Assembly: GCA_039725955.1 (NCBI GenBank) | Contig: CP091034.1 | Span: forward strand, 2,108,001-2,172,000 | Reading direction: 5' to 3' | Origin: Sinorhizobium sp. B11 | Lineage (GTDB): Bacteria > Pseudomonadota > Alphaproteobacteria > Rhizobiales > Rhizobiaceae | DNA: 64,000 nt | Shown: piece after piece, positions 16,249-24,550 of the stretch | How the letters are laid out: each line of letters opens with the position of its first letter | Numbering within the stretch: the stretch's first letter is position 1 | The notes under the pieces: model-generated | Seen by the model: the letters and a program-made list of their open reading frames with translations, nothing else | The model's database searches: none | What the model was told of the DNA's origin: nothing | Program-made: the position numbers and the translations under genes

Positions 16249-17178
16249 TCATCCTCCTTGCGAGACGACGGACCCGGCCATGAGCTCCAGATCGGTTTCC
16301 GAGGCGTTTCCAATGACCCACGGGCAGGCATAATAATCTTCAATGCGGTCGATAATGCCGCCGACGACATGGACGCGAACCGGCCATGCGACCCGCCACA
16401 GATCTCCTTGCTGGAAGAGCACGAGCAGGACAGGCTCCCCGTCGATCGCCCCAAACTCCATGGTCCACGGTTCCGTGTTTTTCTCGTATTCGACGAAATA
16501 GGGAGAGTTTCTGAGCAGACCGTCGAAGCAGTCGGCGACCCGCAATCGGGCATCGGCGCTGGTGAGACCCCGCACACCATCCCAATCATGGCGGTTGAAG
16601 AGGTCAACATAGCGCTGCAGGAGCAGCGCCGTGTCGGGATCAAGCGGGCGGCTCGGTTCGCCGGTCGGTTCAGCGGGCAAGCCGGCGAGCTTCGCCCGTC
16701 CACGGGAGAGCGCGGCTTTGACGCCGCCAACCGTCGAATCCACGAGTTCTGCGGTCTCCTCCAGCGAATAGTCGAACACATCCTTCAGGAGGACGCAGGC
16801 GCGCTCTTTGGGCGGCAGGCTGCCGACCAGCCGTTCGATGGCGCGACGTGCATCACTCGCAGCCGGCTCCGCAGCGACGACTCCGATGTCATCTGAATAG
16901 GTGCTCTCCGCACGCTCGCGCGCATCGCGTCGCCTCAGAAAGTCTATGCAGCGATTGTGAGCGATGCGAAACAGCCAGGACTTCAGCCTGTGGGCCTCAT
17001 CAAGGGTCTCGATCTTCATGTAAGCCTCGAATAGCGTTTCCTGCATGAGATCCTCACCGTCGAGCCGTGAGCCGGTCATGCGGGCGCAGTAGCGATGCAG
17101 TTGGGCACGAATGTCTGACACCGTCTCGAGGAAGGCTCGATATCGCACGTCGAATAGACCGATCGGTCGCTCCCGCAT
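16249..17178 (-). CDS. ECF sigma factor with SnoaL-like C-terminal domain
   Basis: 309-residue sigma factor. Region 2 is at about residues 20-85 (EDLMQETLFEAYMKIETLDE, then SWLFRIAHNRCIDFLRRR). Region 4 is at about 130-175 (LPPKERACVLLKDVFDYSLEE, then TVGGVKAALSRGRAKL). A C-terminal domain of about 120 residues with a SnoaL/NTF2 character follows (LLLQRYVDLFNRHDWDGVRG). In sigma factors with such extensions the tail regulates activity in place of an anti-sigma protein, and no anti-sigma gene is seen next to it. ATG at 17178 preferred over the GTG at 17187. The downstream hydrolase gene is on the same strand but is transcribed first, so it is not an operon partner in the usual sense. Confidence 0.85.
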   Translation of the reverse strand: MRERPIGLFDVRYRAFLETVSDIRAQLHRYCARMTGSRLDGEDLMQETLFEAYMKIETLDEAHRLKSWLFRIAHNRCIDFLRRRDARERAESTYSDDIGVVAAEPAASDARRAIERLVGSLPPKERACVLLKDVFDYSLEETAELVDSTVGGVKAALSRGRAKLAGLPAEPTGEPSRPLDPDTALLLQRYVDLFNRHDWDGVRGLTSADARLRVADCFDGLLRNSPYFVEYEKNTEPWTMEFGAIDGEPVLLVLFQQGDLWRVAWPVRVHVVGGIIDRIEDYYACPWVIGNASETDLELMAGSVVSQGG

Positions 17179-17225
17179 GTCCTTCACCTGTCACATCCTA
17201 ACGTTTTTGAGGAAATAGATACGAG

Positions 17226-18158
17226 TCATGCGACTTCGCGACTTTCAAGGCGTGCTGCCGCGGCTCCGGTCAGGCCGAGCTTGGGGCGAACCCACTGTGC
17301 AAACCGCTCTATCGCGTCATCGGCTTCGGGAGCGCGGCCAGCCATCATCTGGAACGAGTGCAGCATCTCCGGAAATACCTCTAGGCGCACCTCGACGCCC
17401 GCCGCCTTCGCACGGTCTGCGAGCACTCGGCTGTCGTCAAGCAGGGTTTCGTCTTCGCCAGCTTCCAGACAGATCGGCGGCAAGCCCTTGAGATCGGCAA
17501 AGATTGGACTGGCGAGTGGATTTCGAGCATCGGCCCCTCCGAGCACCTGTGATGCCAACATATCCACGGTCGCCTTCTGGAAGAAAGCGTCCTTTTCGCG
17601 GTTAGCCTCGTAAGACAGGCCGCTCGCCGACAGATCGTGCCAGCCAGAGATGCTGAAGAGCGCGGCCGGCAGCGGCCGTCCCGTATCGCGGAGTTTCATC
17701 GCGGCTGCAACGATCAGGCCCGCGCCAGCGGAATCGCCTGCACCTATAGTGTGCTCCGGCCCTATGCCCTGCTCGGCCAGCCACTCCAACGCGGCCACGA
17801 CCTGCTCTATCTGCCGTGGGAACTTGCTCTGAAACGAGTAGTCGTAACTCACGATCAAAGCGTGGCAGCCTACCGCCTTGGCGATGTGTCCGACCATCTT
17901 GCGATGGGTCCAGATCGACCCGCCAACATAACCGCCGCCGTGTACGTAAAGCATGACGCGATCCCTGGCCGCCAGTTTGGGTTGCACCCACAGCGCGGTC
18001 TTGCCGCCGAGGTTTGTCTCGATGTAGTCGACGCCGCCCGGTTCCGCCGTCAGAACCGACCACTCGGAAACTTCCGGTGGCAATTCCCGACCGTTGCGCC
18101 AAGCCTCTGCGTTCGTTTCGTAGTATATCTTGTTTGCCAAACTCTGCTTGCTATCCAT
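17226..18158 (-). CDS. Alpha/beta hydrolase, HSL (hormone-sensitive lipase) family
   Basis: 310-residue esterase-type hydrolase. The HSL family marks are visible: oxyanion motif HGGGYVGGS near residue 72, nucleophile elbow GDSAGAG near 145, a late Asp region (EAGEDETLLDD) and a His in EMLHSFQMM. The reaction is hydrolysis of short acyl esters. It lies just upstream of the ECF sigma factor on the same strand (48-bp gap), so the two may be co-transcribed and the hydrolase might be part of the sigma factor's regulon. ATG at 18158 chosen over the longer reading from 18215. Confidence 0.85.
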   Translation of the reverse strand: MDSKQSLANKIYYETNAEAWRNGRELPPEVSEWSVLTAEPGGVDYIETNLGGKTALWVQPKLAARDRVMLYVHGGGYVGGSIWTHRKMVGHIAKAVGCHALIVSYDYSFQSKFPRQIEQVVAALEWLAEQGIGPEHTIGAGDSAGAGLIVAAAMKLRDTGRPLPAALFSISGWHDLSASGLSYEANREKDAFFQKATVDMLASQVLGGADARNPLASPIFADLKGLPPICLEAGEDETLLDDSRVLADRAKAAGVEVRLEVFPEMLHSFQMMAGRAPEADDAIERFAQWVRPKLGLTGAAAARLESREVA

Positions 18159-18358
18159 TGTCACGCTCCAATTCGTTAAGGGGCGACGTCGAGGACGACC
18201 GCCAACAATAACCAAGACGGACGATCACGCCGAAAGGATACGTGGCCAGCAGATTTGAATTTCAGGGCGGACTCCAGACCTGCTGCTTGGGACCGCCCGA
18301 ATGCGGAAGATGAAGGCCACCGCGCTGGCTGGCGGGTGGCCGGCAGATCGGCAGAGGC

Positions 18359-19219
18359 TCAGCCCGCAGCGCGGGTTGTCACCGGATTTTGCGCCGCTCT
18401 CCGCACCTCGATATAGGCCCGAAGCGCAGCCGGTTCGTCCGTCTGGATCGTGCTGATTCCGGCGTCCATCAGGCGGCCCCAGATGGCGTCGGGTTCGGTC
18501 AGCGCCCGGGGATCGGTCCATTCGCCGCTCGCCGCCATATCCAGCGTATTGAACCAGATTGCCATACCGGCGTCTTCGAAGAGCTGGCGGTTGCCGGCGA
18601 TCGTGTCGAGACGATCGAAACGCAGTTCGCACATGAAAGGCTTGATTTCGGAGAGCAGCGAAAGCCTTTCGCTGACATCGCCGGCGGTGAAATAGGCCAT
18701 CGCCATGAAGGGCACGCCTTCGATTTTCTGGGCGCGCACCCAGTCGAGATCCTGTCGCGTCATGACGGTCGTCTTCAGATCGACGGATGACGCGACGCCC
18801 ATGTCACGGGCACAGGCTGCCACCTCCGAGAACAACCTGCGATCCTTCAGGTCGAGATCAGCGAAGATGCGTCCGCGAATGGTCTCGAACACCTGCTTCA
18901 GCGTCGGAATGCGCTGATCGGTGAGAGCGCGGCCCTCGCCGCCATTGTCTTCGCGCAGCGCAATCGCCTGGAGTTCGGCCATGGTGAAAGTCTCGGCATC
19001 GCGATCGATGCCGGCCATGCGCAGGAGCGTGTCGTCATGCATCAGGAAAAGCTCACCATCGGCGCTCTTGCGCACGTCGATCTCGACAATATCGGCGCCG
19101 ACGGCAATGGCCTTCTCGATCGCTGCCAGGCTGTTTTCCGGCGCACCGTGCCAGGCGCCGCGATGAGCGACGATAGCGCAGGAACGGTTCGCGTCGGCGA
19201 TGAAGTCTTTGTAGCTCAT
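18359..19219 (-). CDS. Glycerophosphodiester phosphodiesterase
   Basis: 286-residue GDPD. Catalytic motifs are VAHRGAWHGAPENSLAAIE (His-Arg and the metal-binding Glu) and ADIVEIDVRKSADGELFLMH (Glu, Asp and the second His) in the first 65 residues of a TIM barrel. It hydrolyses glycerophosphodiesters to glycerol-3-phosphate and an alcohol. No signal peptide, so it acts in the cytoplasm on imported substrate. Last gene of the Ugp-like operon, 16 bp after a paralogous GDPD, which implies two substrate ranges or gene dosage. Confidence 0.9.
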   Translation of the reverse strand: MSYKDFIADANRSCAIVAHRGAWHGAPENSLAAIEKAIAVGADIVEIDVRKSADGELFLMHDDTLLRMAGIDRDAETFTMAELQAIALREDNGGEGRALTDQRIPTLKQVFETIRGRIFADLDLKDRRLFSEVAACARDMGVASSVDLKTTVMTRQDLDWVRAQKIEGVPFMAMAYFTAGDVSERLSLLSEIKPFMCELRFDRLDTIAGNRQLFEDAGMAIWFNTLDMAASGEWTDPRALTEPDAIWGRLMDAGISTIQTDEPAALRAYIEVRRAAQNPVTTRAAG

Positions 19220-19235
19220 GGTCTTTCCTTATGTG

Positions 19236-20060
19236 TCAGCCGCGGCGGCTGGCGAGGTATGATTTGAGGGCGACCGGTTCGTCGGTCTGGATCAGGGAGA
19301 TGCCGGCCTCGAGGAGCCGGCCCCAGATGGCATCGGGATCCTGCATGGCAGCCGTATCGGTAAAGCCGGCAAAGGCCACGGAATCGAGCGTATTGGCCCA
19401 GAGCGCCATGCCCGTCTGGCGAGCGTGGAGCGCGGCGATATCCTCGACGCGGTCGAAGCAGACTTCACAAACGGCAGGCGCAAGCCGGAACAACAGATCG
19501 AGCTCCGCCTCGGTATGCGTAGCGCCGATCCGTGACTTGGCCATGAACAGCACGCCGTACGGGCTAACAGTCTCGCGCACCCAGGCAAGATCTTCGGGCG
19601 TTCGAAGATTGCCCCAGAAATCCACCTGGGATTCGACATCGAGATCGCGCGCGCAGGCGATGACGTCGGGGACGATGGCACGATCCTTGACATCGAGATG
19701 CAGGAAGATGCGATCGCGCGTCAGGTCGAAGAGCTGCTGCAGGCTCGGCAGCCTCTCGCCGGTCATGGCGCTATTCTCGCCACCGTCGCGGTTTCTGAGC
19801 GTGAAACCTGCGAGCCGCGCCGAGCTCAGCGCCTCCGGCGCCTCGTCGATGCCTGCCATGCGCAGCAGCGTCTCGTCATGCAGCAGGAAGAGGCCGCCGT
19901 CCGCGCTCCGGCGCACGTCGATTTCGACGATATCGGCACCGGCGCGGATCGCCGCTTCGATGGCGGGCAGGCTGTTTTCGGGAGCGTCGCGCCAGATGCC
20001 GCGATGCGCCACGACTGCGCAGTCCCTGTTCGGGCTGCGCACATAGTCAGTGTAGTTCAT
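19236..20060 (-). CDS. Glycerophosphodiester phosphodiesterase, second paralogue
   Basis: 274-residue GDPD with the same motifs as its neighbour (VAHRGIWRDAPENSLPAIE and ADIVEIDVRRSADGGLFLLH). The two are clearly paralogous and arose by tandem duplication. They differ mostly in the C-terminal half of the barrel. The ATG at 20060 lies 12 bp after the stop of the ABC ATPase gene, consistent with one operon. It provides glycerol-3-phosphate from diesters taken up by the adjacent transporter. Cytoplasmic, as no signal peptide is present. Confidence 0.9.
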   Translation of the reverse strand: MNYTDYVRSPNRDCAVVAHRGIWRDAPENSLPAIEAAIRAGADIVEIDVRRSADGGLFLLHDETLLRMAGIDEAPEALSSARLAGFTLRNRDGGENSAMTGERLPSLQQLFDLTRDRIFLHLDVKDRAIVPDVIACARDLDVESQVDFWGNLRTPEDLAWVRETVSPYGVLFMAKSRIGATHTEAELDLLFRLAPAVCEVCFDRVEDIAALHARQTGMALWANTLDSVAFAGFTDTAAMQDPDAIWGRLLEAGISLIQTDEPVALKSYLASRRG

Positions 20061-20071
20061 GGAGAGGTCTT

Positions 20072-21169
20072 TCAATGGCCGGCGAATGCATCCGCAATGG
20101 CGCGCCCCGTTTCGCCGTCAAACAGGTGCAGGCGGGATCGTGGTAAGGAAAAGGAAAGTTCCGTGGCGGCATCGATCTGCGCGCCGAAGGGCGTGGCGAT
20201 ACGGATGGAAGTGCCCGCGAGATCGACGGCCAGCACCGAATGCGAGCCGAGATCCTCGAAATGCCTGAGGCGTCCCTTGATCCTACCGTCGGCGCTAATG
20301 GCGATATCTTCCGGGCGGATGCCGAGCTGGAAATTGCCCGGCCTGTGGTACTCGGCGACCACCTGCCCGTCTGCCAGCCGCAGCACCGACCCGTCTGATG
20401 TCACCGGCAGGATATTCATCGGCGGCGCGCCGATGAACTTGGCGACGAAGACCGAGGCCGGGCGATGATAGATCGCCTTCGGCGTATCGAACTGTTCGAC
20501 ATTGCCCTTGTTGAGGATGAGGATCCGGTCGGCAAGTGTCATCGCCTCCACCTGGTCGTGGGTAACGAAAACGGTCGTTGCTCCGATGCGTCGATGCAGG
20601 TCGGCAAGCTCGACGCGCATGTCGTGGCGCAGCTGCGCATCAAGATTGGACAGCGGCTCGTCGAAGAGAAGCACGCCGGGCTCGCGTACGATCGCCCGGC
20701 CGATCGCCACACGCTGGCGCTGGCCACCTGAAAGCTGTCCCGGTTTGCGATCGAGATAGGCGGCCAGTCCCAGCATCTCGGCAACGGCGCCAACACGTTC
20801 CCTGCGTTCAGTTTTCGGCAGGCCGGCGACACGCAGGCTGTAGGCCATGTTGTCGAAAACGGTCATATGAGGATAGAGCGCGTAGTTCTGGAAGACCATG
20901 GCGCAGCCGCGCTGCTTCGGCTCCAGGCCCTGCACCTCGCGGTTGCCGAACAGGATCTTGCCGCCGCTGACGGCCTCGAGGCCTGCGATCATCTGCAGCA
21001 GCGTGGATTTTCCGCAGCCGGACGGGCCGAGAACGACGGTGAATTCGCCGGCGCGTAACTCGACATCGAGTGGCGGGATGACGGTCGATTTCGCGTCATA
21101 TGCCTTGGTGACGCCTGCGAGCGTGATGTTGGTGGCCGCGCTGCGGATAGCGGTATCGATGGCGTTCAC
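20072..21169 (-). CDS. ugpC: ABC transporter ATPase, UgpC/MalK type
   Basis: 365-residue ATP-binding subunit of a carbohydrate-type importer. Walker A is GPSGCGKST, the Q-loop lies in VFQNYALYPHMT, the signature is LSGGQRQRVAIGRA and Walker B is LLFDEPLSNLD. The switch His lies in VFVTHDQ. A C-terminal MalK-like regulatory domain follows. GTG start at 21169, with GGAGAAATGAC upstream, overlapping the end of the permease gene by a few bases. Downstream of both permeases and upstream of two GDPD genes, so it energises glycerol-3-phosphate/glycerophosphodiester import. Confidence 0.9.
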   Translation of the reverse strand: MNAIDTAIRSAATNITLAGVTKAYDAKSTVIPPLDVELRAGEFTVVLGPSGCGKSTLLQMIAGLEAVSGGKILFGNREVQGLEPKQRGCAMVFQNYALYPHMTVFDNMAYSLRVAGLPKTERRERVGAVAEMLGLAAYLDRKPGQLSGGQRQRVAIGRAIVREPGVLLFDEPLSNLDAQLRHDMRVELADLHRRIGATTVFVTHDQVEAMTLADRILILNKGNVEQFDTPKAIYHRPASVFVAKFIGAPPMNILPVTSDGSVLRLADGQVVAEYHRPGNFQLGIRPEDIAISADGRIKGRLRHFEDLGSHSVLAVDLAGTSIRIATPFGAQIDAATELSFSLPRSRLHLFDGETGRAIADAFAGH

Positions 21170-21170
21170 G

Positions 21171-22088
21171 TCATTTCTCCGAAAGAACAAGGCCTTGCAC
21201 GAGGTAGCGCTGCAGGAGCGCAATCATCGCAAGGGGAATGATCGAGACGACCACGACACCCGCCATGATCATCGGAAAGTCGGGAATCTCGCCCTCCATA
21301 TCGGGCGCGAGCCGTGCAAGACCGACGACGGCGGTGGTCATCTCGGGTTTCGAGGCGGCAACGAGCGGCCAGAGATATTGCGTCCAGCCGCTGAGGAAAG
21401 TCAGCACGAAAAGTGCCGCAAAGCTGCTCCGTGAAATCGGCAGCAGAATGTGGAAGAGGAAGCGGATCGGCCCTGCCCCATCCATGCGCGCTGCCTTGAA
21501 GAGATCGGACGGCAGCGTGCGGAAGAACTGCCGGAACAGGAAGGTGCCGGTTCCATGCGCGACAAGCGGCGCCACGAGTCCGAAATGCGTGTCGAGCACG
21601 CTGAGTTCGAGGTGGAGTGGCGCGCCGAACAGGCTTTCGATCAAGGCGTTCGCCCCGGTCAGATCGAGCAATCCATTCAGTGGCGAGAAGATATTGGCCG
21701 CCACCTGATAGGTGGTGATCACGCGAATATCGATCGGTAGCATGATCGTCGCCAGGATCACCGCGAAGGCAATACCTGCCCAGCGGATGCGGAAATAGAC
21801 CAGCGCATAGGCCGCAAGGAAGGACAGCGCGCAGGTAAAGAAAGCATCGTAAAGCGCAACCAGCATGCTGTTCAGCATCTGGATTGGAATGCGGGTCTCG
21901 TTGAAGACACGCGTGACGTTGGCGACGAACTGATCACCCGGATACCAGGCAAGCCCGTTGCGAAGCAGAAACTCATAGGACTGTGATGCATTGGCAAGCG
22001 TCAGATAGAGAGGCCCGAGAATGAAGACGATGCCGATAAGCAGGATGGCGCTGGCGACGAAATTGAGCGAGCGGGCATTTTCGATCAT
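21171..22088 (-). CDS. ugpE: ABC permease, UgpE type
   Basis: 305-residue inner-membrane permease with six predicted helices and the EAA loop late in the protein (LFKAARMDGAGPIRFLFHIL), which contacts the ATPase. MalG/UgpE family. The N-terminal helix is AILLIGIVFILGPLYLTLAN. It ends four bases before the ATPase start codon, so translation is coupled. Partner of the permease at 22098. Confidence 0.9.
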   Translation of the reverse strand: MIENARSLNFVASAILLIGIVFILGPLYLTLANASQSYEFLLRNGLAWYPGDQFVANVTRVFNETRIPIQMLNSMLVALYDAFFTCALSFLAAYALVYFRIRWAGIAFAVILATIMLPIDIRVITTYQVAANIFSPLNGLLDLTGANALIESLFGAPLHLELSVLDTHFGLVAPLVAHGTGTFLFRQFFRTLPSDLFKAARMDGAGPIRFLFHILLPISRSSFAALFVLTFLSGWTQYLWPLVAASKPEMTTAVVGLARLAPDMEGEIPDFPMIMAGVVVVSIIPLAMIALLQRYLVQGLVLSEK

Positions 22089-22097
22089 GGCTCTCTC

Positions 22098-22988
22098 CTA
22101 CCGTTCATAATTGACGCTACGGCCGAGAAGCAGGAACTGCGCGGCGGTCAGGATGACGACGAAGACCATCAGGATGGCCGTCTGCGTGGAGGCGCCGGAG
22201 AGATCGTAGCCGCTGAAGCCATCGGTATAGATCTTGTAGACCAGCAGGTTGGTGGCGCCGCCCGGACCGCCCTTGGTGATCGTGTCGATCAGCGCGAAGG
22301 CCGAGGTGACGCTTTCGGTGAACTCCAGCACCAGCGTCAGGAAGAGCTGAGGCATGATCAGCGGCAGCTGCACGTCGAAAATGCGCCGCCACGGCCCTGC
22401 CCCATCCATGGCCGCCGCCTGAAACATGGTCCGCGGGATGGATTGCAGGCCGGCAAGCAGGATGACGAAATTGAAGGGAATGCCGCCCCAGACATGGGCT
22501 ACGATGAGCGTGATGAATGCGTCAGTGCCATCGAGGCCGGGCGCCCACGCGCCCGGAAAGAAATGGTTGATTGGCGCCAGAATACCGACGAACGGGTTGA
22601 AGATGAAGGCGAAGACGACGCCGATCGAAGCTCCCGCCACCCCCTTCGGCCAGACAAGCACGTTGCGCGCTGACAGCGACAGACGGATCTTTCGGTCGGC
22701 GGCAACCGCCAGGATCAGCGGCAGAGCGACTGCGAGCGACGAGGCAAAGACCATGAAGATAATTGTGCGCCAGCCGGCATTCCAGAATTCCGGGTCGGCA
22801 AGCACGCGGCGGAAATTATCCCAGCCGACGAATTCCGACCCGCCGCCGAATGGCCTTTCCAGAAAGAACGACCAATAGAAGGCCTGCACGATCGGCGCAT
22901 AGAAGAAGATGAGGATCAACAGCAGCAAGGGTGCGGCTAGCAAAGCCGGCAGCCAGCGATGGCTGAAAAGCGAGGATTCCGACGTCAT
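22098..22988 (-). CDS. ugpA: ABC permease, UgpA type
   Basis: 296-residue inner-membrane permease, MalF/UgpA family. First helix LPALLAAPLLLLILIFFYAP, and an EAA loop at MFQAAAMDGAGPWRRIFDVQ. ATG at 22988 gives the normal short cytoplasmic N-terminus (MTSESSLFSHRW), while the longer upstream frame runs into the binding-protein gene. Nine bases separate it from the next permease gene. Forms the heterodimeric channel of the importer. Confidence 0.9.
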   Translation of the reverse strand: MTSESSLFSHRWLPALLAAPLLLLILIFFYAPIVQAFYWSFFLERPFGGGSEFVGWDNFRRVLADPEFWNAGWRTIIFMVFASSLAVALPLILAVAADRKIRLSLSARNVLVWPKGVAGASIGVVFAFIFNPFVGILAPINHFFPGAWAPGLDGTDAFITLIVAHVWGGIPFNFVILLAGLQSIPRTMFQAAAMDGAGPWRRIFDVQLPLIMPQLFLTLVLEFTESVTSAFALIDTITKGGPGGATNLLVYKIYTDGFSGYDLSGASTQTAILMVFVVILTAAQFLLLGRSVNYER

Positions 22989-23049
22989 CACGCATGTCCA
23001 TTTCGAGGAAGCCCGGTGCGGCGACGGGGAGCGCCGCACCGGCCAGGGA

Positions 23050-24360
23050 TCAGGGCAGCTTTGCCGTCTTGTAGGTCTGCTCGAAGCGGCGCAGCAGCTC
23101 GTCGCCACGCTTCTTGGCATTGTCGAGCGAGACCTGCGCGGTCTGTGTGCCCGCAAATGCCTTCTGCGTTTCTTCTATGAGGATCGAGCGGAACTGCACG
23201 TAGAAGCCGAGGCGAATGCCGCGTGTATCGGGCGTGCCCGGCTCGTTCATGGATTCGATGCCGACACCGGCCGTCGCATATTTGGTCGTACCGGCATCCG
23301 GGCTTTTGGCGATGGCGTCGAGCACATCATTGGTGACAGGCACGTAACCGGTCGAAGCCGTCATGAACATCTGCTGTTCCGGCTTGCGCAGGAAGTCGAG
23401 GAAGACCTTGGCGCCATCGATCTCGGCCTGGTCGTGACCCTTCATGATGTAGATGGACGCGCCGCCGACGAAAGTGTTGTGGCGCTCGTAGCCCTTGTAC
23501 ATTGGCGTCAGGCCGACGGAGAGCTCATACTTGCCGGCAAAGGCCTTTGAAGAGTCCGTGTAGGAACCGGAGGAATTTTCCATCATGGCGCATTCGCCGG
23601 AATTGAAGGCGGCGGTGTAGTTGCCGGCCTTGGTGTCGCTGGCGATCTTGACCAGGCCTTCCTTGCGCCAGTCGATCAGGTTCTGCAGGTGCTTTGCAAA
23701 GAAGGTTGTGTTGAAGACATATTCGGCATCGAGACCATCATAGCCATTATGCTTGGAGGCGATCGGCAGGCCGTGACGGGCGGAGAACTGCTCGAACATC
23801 GACCAGGGCTCGCCATTGGTGACATAGGGGCATTCATGGCCTGATGCCTTCAGCTTGCGTGCAGCCTCGATAATCTCTTCCCAGGTCTTCGGCATCTCTG
23901 TGACGCCGGCCTTCTCGAGCTCCGTCTTGTTGACGTAGAAGAGCAGCGTCGAAGCATTATAGGGCTGCGAATAGAGCTTGCCGCCTGACGTTTCGTAATA
24001 GGAGCGCGCGCCCTTGATGTAATTGTTCCAGTTGACATCGGGCAGTACATCCTGAACCGGAACGACGGCGTCCGACAGAAGCAGGTCGAGCGTGCCGGCA
24101 TCGAAGAACTGGATAAGCACCGGATGCTTGTTGGAGCGGTAGGCGGCAATCGCCTTCTGCATGGAGACTTCATAGCTGCCCTGCCCGACGCAGCTCACAT
24201 GGTCTTTCGACTGCGACGCATTGAAGGCGTCGCATTGCGCCAGGATCGCCTTTTCGACGCTTCCTGTATTGCCGTACCAGAATTCGAAATTTGCAGCCTG
24301 CGCGGAACTACACGCAGCCGTCATCAGGGCGGCAGCAGCCACCAGAATGGAGATCTTCAT
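23050..24360 (-). CDS. ugpB: ABC substrate-binding protein, UgpB type
   Basis: 436-residue periplasmic solute-binding protein, family 1, with signal peptide MKISILVAAAALMTAACSSA and cleavage likely after AQA. UgpB-like features include LIQFFDAGTLDLLLSDAVVP and the closing stretch near TASTGYVPVT. In the family it binds sn-glycerol-3-phosphate or glycerophosphodiesters. The presence of two GDPD genes in the same operon supports this. First gene of the operon, 190 bp from the divergent ROK regulator. Confidence 0.88.
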   Translation of the reverse strand: MKISILVAAAALMTAACSSAQAANFEFWYGNTGSVEKAILAQCDAFNASQSKDHVSCVGQGSYEVSMQKAIAAYRSNKHPVLIQFFDAGTLDLLLSDAVVPVQDVLPDVNWNNYIKGARSYYETSGGKLYSQPYNASTLLFYVNKTELEKAGVTEMPKTWEEIIEAARKLKASGHECPYVTNGEPWSMFEQFSARHGLPIASKHNGYDGLDAEYVFNTTFFAKHLQNLIDWRKEGLVKIASDTKAGNYTAAFNSGECAMMENSSGSYTDSSKAFAGKYELSVGLTPMYKGYERHNTFVGGASIYIMKGHDQAEIDGAKVFLDFLRKPEQQMFMTASTGYVPVTNDVLDAIAKSPDAGTTKYATAGVGIESMNEPGTPDTRGIRLGFYVQFRSILIEETQKAFAGTQTAQVSLDNAKKRGDELLRRFEQTYKTAKLP

Positions 24361-24423
24361 AATACCCTCGCCTGAAATGTGAGACCCGCCGGACCTATGT
24401 CCGGATCGTGAACGGCGGCTTAG

Positions 24424-24438
24424 TACACTTTATGTGTA
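24424..24438. promoter_or_regulatory. Operator candidate 1, TACAC-N5-GTGTA
   Basis: Inverted repeat with 5-bp arms in the gap between ugpB and the divergent ROK regulator, 64 bp upstream of the ugpB start. A near copy with the same left half and spacing lies at 24521. Paired AT-rich sites of this form are typical of ROK/NagC-type repressors that loop DNA. Confidence 0.5.
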
Positions 24439-24520
24439 ACAACTGGATGACGAGATTTGGCTTGATCGGTTGCGCAGGGCCAGATATCTAGGCACCTGCG
24501 GTTGCCATCTATGTTGCATT

Positions 24521-24535
24521 TACACTTTTGTAGTA
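24521..24535. promoter_or_regulatory. Operator candidate 2, TACAC-N5-TAGTA
   Basis: Partial match to the site at 24424 (left arm and spacing kept, right arm degenerate), 16 bp before the ROK ATG. The two sites are 97 bp apart, about nine helical turns, which would allow a looped complex. Confidence 0.4.
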
Positions 24536-24550
24536 TATTCGGGGTGCGTG

